Of a DNA stretch of 32,381 nt, positions 6,746 to 14,150 are shown piece after piece. The DNA is from Chloroflexota bacterium (GTDB lineage: Bacteria; Chloroflexota; UBA11872; UBA12225): contig JACQGX010000223.1 in NCBI GenBank assembly GCA_016199265.1, forward strand, positions 1 through 32,381. Direction: 5' to 3'. A program made the position numbers and the translations under genes. The notes below the pieces were generated by a model. That model saw only the letters and a program-made list of their open reading frames with translations. It was not told the origin of the DNA and did no database searches. Position 1 is the first letter of the stretch, and each line of letters starts with the position of its first letter.

Positions 6746-7939
6746 TCACGGACCCGGCGGCTGGTACGGCGCTGCCGGCGGCTCGGTGTCGGGCAGCGGC
6801 ACGGTGCTCCAGAACGTGGAGTGTTCGAATGGCTGCCGGCGCAGGTCGGGGATGGAGACGGGCGTGCCGCCCAGTTCGGCCGAGCGGTTGGCCAGAATGC
6901 CCGGCAGGATGTAGTCAATGGCGCGGTACACGTCGATCGGCGCGGGGCGGCCGTCGAGGATCGTGTGCGCGAAATGACGCGCGAGTTTGAGGTCGGCCCC
7001 GCCGTGCCCGGCGCTGATGTCGTCGCCGCGGGCACCCAGGCCGATGGGCACGGTTTCCCAGCCGCTTCGTTCTTCGGCATCGCGCGAGAAGCGCCGGCAG
7101 ACCTTCTCGTAGCTGAACCATTCGACGCCGCCGGCCACGCCGAAGATGCGGTAGCGGTGCTCGGCCGGGCGGCGGGTGTTCAGCGTGACCATGATTTTGA
7201 TGAGGGTGCCCTTCGCGGTCTGGAAGAGGGCGATTTGCCCGTCGGACCGTAGCGGCGCGTCTGGGGAGCGCCAGGGCGCGCTGCGACACGAGACCGAGAC
7301 GCAGCGGTCGTCGAGCACTTCCAGGAGTGGGCCCAGATCATGCGTCAGGTACTGGATCGGCGGCTGGTCGGCGCGCCACGTCGGTGCGGCGTCCGTCCGG
7401 CCCTGGGCGCCCGCTGCGGTGGGCGTGAGGCGTGTGCCGTCGGGCAAGCTGAGGGTAGCGGGCAGGTAGTGGATGTATTCGCCTTCGGCGATGGAGATCG
7501 GGCCAAAGCGGTCTTCGGCAATCCACTTGCGGAAGTAGCGGAAGAAATCCCAGTAGCAGGTGTTTTCGCCCAGCATGTACGTTTTGCCGGTGCGCTCCAC
7601 GGCCGCGCGCAGGCGCACGCATTCTTCTTCGGCATAGGCGCCCGGCACTTCGGAAAGCACATGGCAGCCGGCCTCCATGGCCTGGATGGCGTGCTCGACC
7701 TGCAATTTACCGTTGCTGGCGACGACCACCGCGGCGGGCCGCAGGTCCAGCAACTCGTCGAATTCGGGGAGGACGCGCGTCCCGGCGCCGGCTTCGTCGA
7801 TGCGGTGCTGGGCGCGCTCCCGGCGCAGGGGCAGGCGGTCGCAGGCGCCGATGACGTCGACGTTATCCAGCAGGAGGAAGTTGCGCAGGTGCGTGAACCC
7901 TCGGCCGAGGCCGAGGATGCCGACTCGGAGTTTTTCCAT
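6746..7939 (-). CDS. Gfo/Idh/MocA family oxidoreductase, EVP variant
   Basis: About 397 aa. The Rossmann start LRVGILGLGRGF follows the chosen ATG. The usual EKP motif reads LSEVPGAYAEEE, so the conserved lysine is replaced by valine; this variant is seen in some family branches and may mean altered catalysis. The middle section (GENTCYWDFFRYFRKWI) and C-terminal domain are complete. Two adjacent ATGs lie at 7942 and 7939; GAGG is 2 nt from the first and 5 nt from the second, so 7939 is chosen. The longer ORF-track start (8074) crosses an octamer repeat and is unlikely. It is divergent from the amidohydrolase gene. Substrate is unknown, most likely a sugar derivative. Confidence 0.88.
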   Translation of the reverse strand: MEKLRVGILGLGRGFTHLRNFLLLDNVDVIGACDRLPLRRERAQHRIDEAGAGTRVLPEFDELLDLRPAAVVVASNGKLQVEHAIQAMEAGCHVLSEVPGAYAEEECVRLRAAVERTGKTYMLGENTCYWDFFRYFRKWIAEDRFGPISIAEGEYIHYLPATLSLPDGTRLTPTAAGAQGRTDAAPTWRADQPPIQYLTHDLGPLLEVLDDRCVSVSCRSAPWRSPDAPLRSDGQIALFQTAKGTLIKIMVTLNTRRPAEHRYRIFGVAGGVEWFSYEKVCRRFSRDAEERSGWETVPIGLGARGDDISAGHGGADLKLARHFAHTILDGRPAPIDVYRAIDYILPGILANRSAELGGTPVSIPDLRRQPFEHSTFWSTVPLPDTEPPAAPYQPPGP

Positions 7940-8003
7940 CATGACCTCTTCTTCGGCCGTGCCGATGGTGCCTCCCAAGACGCTACCGGGCGCGGGGGCG
8001 TGG

Positions 8004-8027
8004 GTGTGGGAGTGTGGGAGTGTGGTC
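8004..8027. repeat. Three octamers (GTGTGGGA) in divergent spacer
   Basis: GTGTGGGA occurs twice and GTGTGGTC once in perfect 8-bp phase. The array lies between the divergent oxidoreductase and amidohydrolase genes. It is the only array in this window with an 8-bp period. Confidence 0.7.
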
Positions 8028-8202
8028 CTGCCCGGCGATGCCTCAGGATTCGAGCACTCGGACGTGCCGTTCACCTATCATGCCATGGCGGGAGTGGCGG
8101 CGGAGCTCTCGCCAGCCCAGCCAGGCCGGGCCGATGCAGCGCGGCATGGTAACGTGTCCCCGTCACCGACCACCCGATCACCACCCGAAAACGGAGCCCT
8201 TC

Positions 8203-9345
8203 ATGACCACATCCCAGGAATACGACCTCCTCATCGCCGGCGGAACAGTCATCGATCCGGCTACTGGACTCAACGGAGTAGCCGACGTTGCCATCTCCGG
8301 CGGCAAGATCGCCGCCGTCGGCCAACGCCTGCCCGGCCACGCCAAGCAGACGCTCGACGCCACCGGGCTGCTCGTGACCCCTGGCCTCATCGACCTGCAC
8401 GCCCACGTCTACCCCGGCTGCACGCCCCTCTCGATCGACCCCGACCCGCTGGCGGCGCGCAGCGGTACGACGACGATGGTCGATTGCGGCAGCGTCGGCG
8501 CCAACACGTTCGGCGGCTTCCGGCGCTTCGTCGTCGAGCCGTCACGCTGCCGCGTGCTGGCCTTCGTCAACATCTCGGTGATCGGTCTCGCCGCGATGCC
8601 GGAATGCGGCTACGGGCGCTTCGTCGACAGCAACGCCGCGCTGCGGTGCATCGAAGAGCACCGCGATCTCGTCGTCGGCGTCAAGGTGCGCGGCAGCCGC
8701 AACGCCTTCGGCGAGGACAACACCATCCAGCCCGTCTGGATGGCGGTCGCCGCCGCGGCGGCCGGCGGCGTCCCCGTTATCATGCACCTCGGCGATCCCC
8801 CGCCGACGCTCGAGCAAGGGTTGAAGGTGCTCCGCCCTGGCGACATCGTGACGCACAGCTTCAAAGGGCAACCGGTCACCCGTCTGGTCGATCATCGCGG
8901 GAAAGTGAAACCCCAGGTGCTCGCCGCCCGTGAAAAGGGTGTGCTATTCGACATCGGCCACGGCAGCGGCAGCTTCTCCTGGACGGTATCGCACCAGCTC
9001 GCCGAGCAGGGCTTCTGGCCCGACACGATCTCCACCGACGTGCATACGAGCAGCATCAAGGCGCCGATCTCGATCGACATGCCCAACGCCATGTCGAAAC
9101 TGTTGCACCTCGGCATGGACCTCGAGGCGGTAGTGCGCGCCGCCACCGACGAGCCGGCGCGCACCATCGGCTGGCACGATCGCATCGGCTCACTCCAGCC
9201 CGGCATGCTGGCCGACGTCGCCGTGTTCGCGCTCGAAGAAGGGAGCTTTCCCCTCACCGACTCCTACAAGCAGGCCGAGCAGGCCTCCCGCTGCCTCGTC
9301 GCCCGCCACACCATCTGCGGCGGCGAGTTGCTCACTGAGCCTTGA
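8203..9345 (+). CDS. COG3964-type amidohydrolase/deacetylase
   Basis: A 380-aa cytoplasmic metal-dependent hydrolase of the amidohydrolase superfamily. Visible ligands are HxH in GLIDLHAHVYPG (66, 68), the bridging lysine candidate K161 in VGVKVRGSRN, H195 in VIMHLGD, H218 in IVTHSFKG and D279 in ISTDVHTSS. This set matches the group often misnamed dihydroorotase (COG3964), whose studied members hydrolyse small N- or O-acetyl compounds. The ATG at 8203, with GGAG upstream, is chosen because LLIAGGTVIDPATG starts the family fold there; the longer frame is not supported. It is divergent from an oxidoreductase that may act in the same pathway. Substrate is unknown. Confidence 0.87.
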   Translation: MTTSQEYDLLIAGGTVIDPATGLNGVADVAISGGKIAAVGQRLPGHAKQTLDATGLLVTPGLIDLHAHVYPGCTPLSIDPDPLAARSGTTTMVDCGSVGANTFGGFRRFVVEPSRCRVLAFVNISVIGLAAMPECGYGRFVDSNAALRCIEEHRDLVVGVKVRGSRNAFGEDNTIQPVWMAVAAAAAGGVPVIMHLGDPPPTLEQGLKVLRPGDIVTHSFKGQPVTRLVDHRGKVKPQVLAAREKGVLFDIGHGSGSFSWTVSHQLAEQGFWPDTISTDVHTSSIKAPISIDMPNAMSKLLHLGMDLEAVVRAATDEPARTIGWHDRIGSLQPGMLADVAVFALEEGSFPLTDSYKQAEQASRCLVARHTICGGELLTEP

Positions 9346-9349
9346 TGAA

Positions 9350-9382
9350 AGCCACAGAGAACACTCTGTGCTCTCTGTGGCT
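9350..9382. terminator. Bidirectional hairpin between convergent genes
   Basis: AGCCACAGAGA (9350-9360) is exactly inverted at 9372-9382 with an 11-nt loop. It sits 4 bp after the amidohydrolase stop and 7 bp before the M23 peptidase stop, so it can serve both converging transcripts. No strong U-tract is present. Confidence 0.65.
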
Positions 9383-9389
9383 ACCTCTT

Positions 9390-10853
9390 CTATTGAATGC
9401 TCCGCGAGAGCGCCAGCCAGGCGTCTGGGTCGATCGGGATACCGCGCAGCCGCACCTCCCAGTGGAGGTGCGGCCCGGTCGAGAGCCCGGTGCTGCCCAC
9501 CAGGCCGAGCGGCTGCCCCTGCTTGACCGGCTGGCCGGCCTGTGCGTCGATCTGGGCCAGGTGGGCGTACACCGTGTAGACGCCCCAGCCGTGATCGACG
9601 ACGGCGGTGTTTCCCCGCTGCTGCAGCGCGCCGGCAAAGACGATACGCCCGTCCGCAGCGGCGAGCACCGGCGTGCCGAGTGGGGCGGCGACGTCGTACC
9701 CGGAGTGGTAAGCCACGTACCCGTCGGCGTAGTCGCGCCGCTCGCCGAACCCCGTCGTGCGGGCGTAGGCAGCCGGCAACGGCAAGGCGAATGCGCCCTT
9801 CCAATGCCGCTCTGGGCCGACCTCGCTGGTAAGCGCCGTCATCTGCGCTGCCTCCGCCGTCGCGACCGGCCCTGTTGCGAGCCCGGCGAGTGCCGGAGGC
9901 ACAATCAGCGCCTGGCGTCGGGCGGGGACCGGCTCGATCGCCAACCCCTCTTTTGCCTCCCCGACGTTCCCGGCCGCGTCGCGTCCGCTGGCCGCCACCA
10001 GCAGCTCACCGCCGGCCGTGTGCACCGGCACCGCCACCAGCGCCAAGTACGCCGGGACGTACGCCGGACTGCTCCCGTCTCGCCCCTCGCCTCTCGCCTC
10101 CTGCCTCTCTTCCAGCAACGGCAGCGCCGCCTCGCCGGCCGTCGCCCGTATCTCCGCCGGTTCGTTGGCCCGCAGCCGCAGCAGCGCCGGCCGGCCGGCC
10201 GGAACACGCGGCGCGCTCGCCTCCAGCGTGAGCTGCGGCGGCGTGTTGTCGGTCGTGAACGCCAACTCGACCGCCGTACGGTGTTGCCGGCGTGAGTGGT
10301 CGACGGCCTCGAGCCGCAGCGTGTGGCGCCCATCGGCGAGCGCGGTGGTGTCGATTCGCACCGCTGCGCTGCTCGCTTCTGTCTCGCCGCCAATGGGCCC
10401 ATCGCGCCGGACGAGCACATACCACAGCCGCGCCCACCAGACCGCGCGATGCGTCGTCGGCGCCGCCCCGGCGCCGCCCGCCGCGGCGGCATGCGCTCGA
10501 TCGATCTCGGCGCCGTCGACCTGCACCGTCGCGAGCCCGGCCCGGCCTGCCGGTCGCACGTCAACCGGCACCTCGAGTGTTCCCCGTCGCGGGCCGGCGA
10601 GCGCCTGTGCGGTGATTGCCGGCGGCTGCGCGTTGAACAGCCACCAGACGACGGCTTCTCCCGCGCCGCTCGCGACGAGACCGGCTGCCATCAGCGCGAC
10701 GGCAGCGACGGCCGCCGCGGCCGCCGCCGCGGCGAGGGCGCCCGCGCCACCGTTCCGGCCGCGCGGGCGCCGCGTATGCGCGGCGCGGCGTCGGGTGATC
10801 AAGTTGGTCGAGCCCGGAAGCGGCCGGTTACGACGAGTCGAACGCGCGGACAC
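9390..10853 (-). CDS. M23 (LytM-type) peptidase, membrane anchored
   Basis: A 487-aa envelope protein. A basic N-terminus precedes a hydrophobic segment (about 38-65, alanine rich), likely a signal anchor. The middle (about 75-310) looks like beta-rich Ig-type domains (for example VPVDVRPAGRAGLATVQVDG and VRIDTTALADGRHTLRLEAVD). The C-terminal part (about 365-480) is a complete LytM domain: YHSGYDVAAPLGTPV supplies the HxxxD ligands and TGPHLHWEVR the final HxH. It probably cuts peptidoglycan cross-bridges. The GTG start at 10853 has no Shine-Dalgarno sequence and lies 12 bp from the infC terminator hairpin; an internal start near the hydrophobic segment is possible. The gene is convergent to the amidohydrolase. 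Confidence 0.87.
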   Translation of the reverse strand: MSARSTRRNRPLPGSTNLITRRRAAHTRRPRGRNGGAGALAAAAAAAAVAAVALMAAGLVASGAGEAVVWWLFNAQPPAITAQALAGPRRGTLEVPVDVRPAGRAGLATVQVDGAEIDRAHAAAAGGAGAAPTTHRAVWWARLWYVLVRRDGPIGGETEASSAAVRIDTTALADGRHTLRLEAVDHSRRQHRTAVELAFTTDNTPPQLTLEASAPRVPAGRPALLRLRANEPAEIRATAGEAALPLLEERQEARGEGRDGSSPAYVPAYLALVAVPVHTAGGELLVAASGRDAAGNVGEAKEGLAIEPVPARRQALIVPPALAGLATGPVATAEAAQMTALTSEVGPERHWKGAFALPLPAAYARTTGFGERRDYADGYVAYHSGYDVAAPLGTPVLAAADGRIVFAGALQQRGNTAVVDHGWGVYTVYAHLAQIDAQAGQPVKQGQPLGLVGSTGLSTGPHLHWEVRLRGIPIDPDAWLALSRSIQ

Positions 10854-10864
10854 GCGAGAGACAA

Positions 10865-10914
10865 ACGAAGGACGGCCGCGGAGACGGCTACGTCTTCCGC
10901 CGCTCGTCCTTCGT
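10865..10914 (-). terminator. Long hairpin downstream of infC
   Basis: ACGAAGGACG (10865-10874) is inverted at 10905-10914. Inside, GCGGAGACG pairs with CGTCTTCCGC around a GCTA loop, so the stem is about 20 bp with small bulges. On the minus strand it is followed by TTTGTCTC, a weak U-tract. It lies between the infC stop and the start of the M23 gene and probably ends the infC transcript. Confidence 0.65.
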
Positions 10915-10927
10915 CAGTGCGGCGTAC

Positions 10928-10949
10928 GTTCGATCGCCGTTCGATCGCC
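10928..10949. repeat. Two direct copies of an 11-bp word
   Basis: GTTCGATCGCC is repeated twice without a gap just after the infC stop codon. The 11-bp period matches that of the GTGATCAAGTC arrays, although the word is different. Confidence 0.55.
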
Positions 10950-10964
10950 GCCTGCCCTGATCTT

Positions 10965-12023
10965 CTACCGTGCGGCCGGGACGGGCTCGGCCCGTGCGGG
11001 CTCGGCCTCGGCCGCCGCCGGCGCAACCTCGACCGGCTGCTCGGACGGCGCGACGACCGTGTCCGTCGGTGCGGCGACGGCCGGCGACTTCTCGGCGGCC
11101 AGCTTCTTTTCGCCCGCCTTCGCGCCGGTGCCCTTGGCCAGCCTGACTAGGGCGAACAACTGCCGGCCCTCCATCCGCGGTTGCTGGTCAACCGTGATCG
11201 GGACCTTCTGGCCTAGCGCTTCGAGTGCGTCCTGGAGCGCCTTCATGCCGACTTCGGGGTGCCGCATGTCACGTCCGAGGAAGCGGACCACCAGACGCAC
11301 GGGATGCCCTTGCGCCAGGAAGTCCTCCGCCCGGTCGATCTTGAACTCCATATCGTGCGCCCCGATACGTGGCGAGATCTGGACGTCCTTCATGTCGGAT
11401 GCCGCCTTGCCGGCACGACCGGCACGGTGCGCCTCACGGTTCTTGCGCTCGGTGACGTACTTGAACCGGCCGTAGTCCATGATCTTGCACACCGGAGGGC
11501 GGGCGTTCGGCGCTACCTCGACGAGGTCGAGGTCACGCTCTTCGGCTAGCTTCAGCGCCTGGTACGTGGGCATGACCCCGAGGTTTTCCTCCTCCCCATC
11601 GTCGTCTTCGACGATGACACGCACCTCCGGCACGCGGATACGCTGGTTGACCCGATACGGCTCCTCAACTGGAAGAACCGGTCGCGGGCCACCACGCCCC
11701 CGCATAAACGGCACTGGCCCCCCCGGGCGCGGACCCGACGGGCCGCTTGTGGCCGGACGCATCGACGGACCACCGGGGCCCGCCGGACGCGGACCGGACG
11801 GTGCCCCACCGTAACCGGTGCTAGGACGCGGGCCGGATGGCCCACCGCCGTAGCTGGGGCGCACCCCCCCCTCCCGCTCTGCGCGACGCGCATCACGGCA
11901 CTGCTTACAACGTTTCGGGCCAGTGCCAAACCCCTTCTCGGCGTAAAACGCTTGTTCGCCCGCCGTAAAGACGAACGGCTTGCCACAGTCGGAGCAAGTA
12001 ATGGTTCGATCCTGGTAACTCAG
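10965..12023 (-). CDS. infC: Translation initiation factor IF-3 with N-terminal zinc ribbon
   Basis: A 352-aa protein, about twice the usual IF-3 length (170-180). Residues 1-50 form a CxxC...CxxC zinc ribbon (C10, C13, C39, C42; FVFTAGEQAFYAEKGF), a domain usually found as a small separate protein. A linker of about 70 residues has four PSGPRP-like repeats. IF-3 proper runs from about 122 (PYRVNQRIRVPEVRVI, then LVEVAPNARPPVCKIMDYG) to about 295 (RLVVRFLGRDMRHPE...). An Ala/Glu/Pro tail of about 55 residues ends it. The start is taken as the CTG at 12023: AGGAGG lies 7 nt upstream, SYQDRTITC is the usual zinc-ribbon start, and the best promoter lies inside the longer track ORF, downstream of its ATG at 12164. 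IF-3 binds 30S subunits and checks start codons. rpmI and rplT, the usual neighbours, are absent. Confidence 0.9.
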   Translation of the reverse strand: MSYQDRTITCSDCGKPFVFTAGEQAFYAEKGFGTGPKRCKQCRDARRAEREGGVRPSYGGGPSGPRPSTGYGGAPSGPRPAGPGGPSMRPATSGPSGPRPGGPVPFMRGRGGPRPVLPVEEPYRVNQRIRVPEVRVIVEDDDGEEENLGVMPTYQALKLAEERDLDLVEVAPNARPPVCKIMDYGRFKYVTERKNREAHRAGRAGKAASDMKDVQISPRIGAHDMEFKIDRAEDFLAQGHPVRLVVRFLGRDMRHPEVGMKALQDALEALGQKVPITVDQQPRMEGRQLFALVRLAKGTGAKAGEKKLAAEKSPAVAAPTDTVVAPSEQPVEVAPAAAEAEPARAEPVPAAR

Positions 12024-12030
12024 CGCAAAG

Positions 12031-12036
12031 CCTCCT
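12031..12036 (-). promoter_or_regulatory. Perfect Shine-Dalgarno before a CTG start
   Basis: AGGAGG on the minus strand, 7 nt before CTG at 12023. No ATG, GTG or TTG stands at a suitable distance in the IF-3 frame; the nearby codons are TTT, GCG, CTG, AGT. This decides the unusual start call. Confidence 0.7.
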
Positions 12037-12115
12037 ATTTTCAGCACGCACGACGCCGCTTGACTTCTCCAATTTTCGTTCTCTAACGGCGCCATCTCAC
12101 TTGGGAGATTAGCCC

Positions 12116-12143
12116 AGTATATCACCGGATTCCCCAAGATCAA
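12116..12143 (-). promoter_or_regulatory. Sigma70-like promoter of infC
   Basis: TTGATC (12143-12138) and TATACT (12121-12116) are separated by 16 bp on the minus strand. The predicted start near 12109 gives a leader of about 86 nt before the CTG codon, long enough for translational control. The promoter lies inside the longer track ORF, which argues against the ATG at 12164. Confidence 0.7.
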
Positions 12144-12212
12144 GTAGCTCGTAAAGTATCTCATAGTGCGGCGCCGGCACCCAAGTCTGCACGCCGCGTG
12201 CCGGGGCGGTTT

Positions 12213-12728
12213 CTAGCCGACCATATCGGCCAGCAGGTGCAGTGCGGCGCGTGCAAAAGCCAGCATGTTCGCCTCCCGCTCAGCCGAGAGGGTCGCGACC
12301 GTCCGCGCCGCCGATTCCCCCGCCGGGCCGGCCGAGGCGACGCACGCGTGCCCGGGCGGATCGCCGTAGCGGTTGCCGGTCGGGCCGCTGGCACCCGTCT
12401 CGCCGATTCCCCAGCTCGCGCCGAGCCGTTCCCTGGCTGCCCGCGCCAGCACCAGCGCGTGCGCTTCGGTCGCCGCGCGCGGCTCGGTCATGACCGCTCG
12501 AGATTGGCCCAAGAGCACCGTTTTGGCGTCAAGCGTGTACACCACTGCGCCGCCACGGAAGTACGCCGATGCTCCCGCCACTGCCAGCAGGGCCGCGGCG
12601 ATCAACCCACCCGCCGACGACTCGGCCACCGCCACCGTTTCCCCGCGCGCTCTCAGCTTCGCCCCAACCACCTCGGCCAGGCGTCGCACCTCAGCCCACG
12701 CCGCCGAGTCACCGGCCACTTCGCTCAT
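12213..12728 (-). CDS. CinA C-terminal domain / NMN amidohydrolase (PncC-like)
   Basis: A 171-aa single-domain protein related to PncC, which deamidates nicotinamide mononucleotide in NAD recycling. AVAESSAGGLIAAALLAVAGASAYFRGGAVVYT carries the family core, including the serine of the ES-x-x-GG motif; the usual AESCTGG reads AESSAGG. A later GETGASGPTGNRYGDPPG matches the family's G-x-AGP segment. The N-terminal molybdopterin-binding domain of full CinA is absent, as in stand-alone PncC. ATG at 12728 follows GGAGGGAAGG. The gene lies upstream of infC on the same strand, but infC has its own promoter. Confidence 0.85.
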   Translation of the reverse strand: MSEVAGDSAAWAEVRRLAEVVGAKLRARGETVAVAESSAGGLIAAALLAVAGASAYFRGGAVVYTLDAKTVLLGQSRAVMTEPRAATEAHALVLARAARERLGASWGIGETGASGPTGNRYGDPPGHACVASAGPAGESAARTVATLSAEREANMLAFARAALHLLADMVG

Positions 12729-12781
12729 CGCCGTACCTTCCCTCCCATTTCCATCTGCGTGCTTCCGCCGCACTCTACCAT

Positions 12782-12802
12782 CTTCACCCTTCAATCTTCA
12801 CC
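12782..12802. repeat. Heptamers (CTTCAMY) between divergent genes
   Basis: CTTCACC, CTTCAAT, CTTCACC in 7-bp phase, with degenerate copies on either side. They lie in the 106-bp spacer between the PncC-like gene and the GHMP kinase. The kinase ATG (12835) has no Shine-Dalgarno sequence. Confidence 0.7.
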
Positions 12803-12834
12803 CTCTACTTCCCACCCGGTATCCTCACCACCCG

Positions 12835-14106
12835 ATGCAGAGCGCAATCGAACACGCCGGCGGCGGTTTTGCTGCTCGCTTCGGTGCGCCGGAGCGACGG
12901 CACCTCCGTTTTGTCCTCTCTCCCTACCGTATCTGCCCCCTCGGCGCCCACGTCGACCACCAGGATGGTCTGGTCACCGGCATGGCGATCGACCAGGGTG
13001 TCGTCGTCGCCTTCGCCGCGCGCGATGACACTATCGTGCGCGCCGCCAGCGCCAACTTCCCCGGCGAGGTGCAGTTCGACGTTCGGGCAATCCCCGGCCC
13101 CATCGCGGGCGACTGGGGCAATTTCATCCGCGGCGCCGCCGCCGCCTTGAGCCGGAACCACCGGCTCACACGTGGCCTCGACCTCTTTCTGTTGGGACAG
13201 CTTCCCATCGGTGGGCTGAGCTCGTCGGCAGCGGTCGGCGTCGGCGCGCTGCTCGCACTCGAAGCCACCGGTGAGCTCGACGTCACGCCTGAAGAGAACG
13301 TCGCCCTGGCGCGTGCCATCGAGAACGACTACGTCGGGCTGCACAGCGGCGTGCTCGACCAGTCGATGATCCTTCTCTCCCGAGACAACCACCTCCTGCA
13401 GCTCGACTGCCGCACCGGCGCGCGCCGGTACGTCGCCTTCGGCGCGTCGAGCGTATCGAGCGCGTCCAGCGCGTCGAGCGCGCCGCCTGACCCATGCACA
13501 GCGGGCGCAGCGCTGCCGGTGGCCATCGGTGTCGCGTACTCCGGCCTCTCGCACGCGCTCGTCGGCACCGGGTACAACCAGCGCGTCGCCGAGTGCCGCG
13601 AAGCCGCCGCCCGGCTGCTGGCGCTCGCCGGCATCACCCCGCCGGAGGCCGGCCCGCGCCTGCGCGACGTCGGACCCGAGGTGTTCGATCGGCACCGGGC
13701 GCAACTGCCGGCACCACTCGCGCGCCGCGCCGCGCACTACTTCGGCGAGCAGGCGCGCGTCGTCGCGGGCACCGCCGCCTGGGCCGAGGGTGACGTCACG
13801 CGCTTCGGCAGGCTGGTCGCCGAATCGGGCCGCAGCTCGATCGAGAACTACGAATGCGGCGCGCCCGAGCTCATCGCGCTCTATGAAGCGCTGCTCGCCA
13901 CTCCCGGCGTCTACGGCGCCCGATTCAGCGGCGCCGGCTTCCGTGGCTCGTGCCTCGCTCTCGTCGATCCCGCCGCGTTCGACGAAGCCGGCCAGCGCGT
14001 GCGCGACGCCTATCTGCGGGCCTTCCCACAATACGCCGGCACCTTCGGCTTCTCCCGCTGCGCCTCGGGCCCCAGCGCCCGCCTCCGGACGGCCCGCAAC
14101 TGCTAA
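12835..14106 (+). CDS. GHMP-family sugar kinase, galactokinase-like
   Basis: A 423-aa kinase that likely makes a sugar-1-phosphate. The galactokinase signature region reads RICPLGAHVDHQDG (32-45). The ATP loop is PIGGLSSSAA (about 124-133), the catalytic Asp is D175 in HSGVLDQSM, and the C-terminal motif is FSGAGFRGSC. In galactokinase the first motif is GEHTDY; here the sugar-binding Glu is Ala, while His39 and Asp41 remain. Galactose may therefore not be the substrate. A 12-residue Ser/Ala run (SSVSSASSASSA, encoded by four 9-bp repeats at 13444-13479) looks like an expanded loop. The nucleotidyltransferase 44 bp downstream suggests a kinase-then-activation route to a nucleotide sugar. The ATG at 12835 is chosen over upstream frames that cross the heptamers. 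Confidence 0.88.
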   Translation: MQSAIEHAGGGFAARFGAPERRHLRFVLSPYRICPLGAHVDHQDGLVTGMAIDQGVVVAFAARDDTIVRAASANFPGEVQFDVRAIPGPIAGDWGNFIRGAAAALSRNHRLTRGLDLFLLGQLPIGGLSSSAAVGVGALLALEATGELDVTPEENVALARAIENDYVGLHSGVLDQSMILLSRDNHLLQLDCRTGARRYVAFGASSVSSASSASSAPPDPCTAGAALPVAIGVAYSGLSHALVGTGYNQRVAECREAAARLLALAGITPPEAGPRLRDVGPEVFDRHRAQLPAPLARRAAHYFGEQARVVAGTAAWAEGDVTRFGRLVAESGRSSIENYECGAPELIALYEALLATPGVYGARFSGAGFRGSCLALVDPAAFDEAGQRVRDAYLRAFPQYAGTFGFSRCASGPSARLRTARNC

Positions 14107-14113
14107 CCGCTAC

Positions 14114-14147
14114 CTGCCTCCTGCCTCCTGTCTCCTCCTGTCTCCTC
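14114..14147 (+). repeat. CTGYCTC repeats before the nucleotidyltransferase
   Basis: Three heptamers (CTGCCTC, CTGCCTC, CTGTCTC) are followed by CTC and a second CTGTCTCCTC. The array fills the 44-bp space between the GHMP kinase stop and the ATG at 14151, leaving no Shine-Dalgarno sequence. On the minus strand the word is GAGGCAG, nearly the GGCAGGA word at 5317. Confidence 0.8.
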
Positions 14148-14150
14148 GCC

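Noticed and set aside
12003-12012. tRNA-like T-loop word GGTTCGATCC
   Set aside because: It lies in the zinc-ribbon coding region of infC and no cloverleaf surrounds it. No tRNA was found elsewhere by eye.
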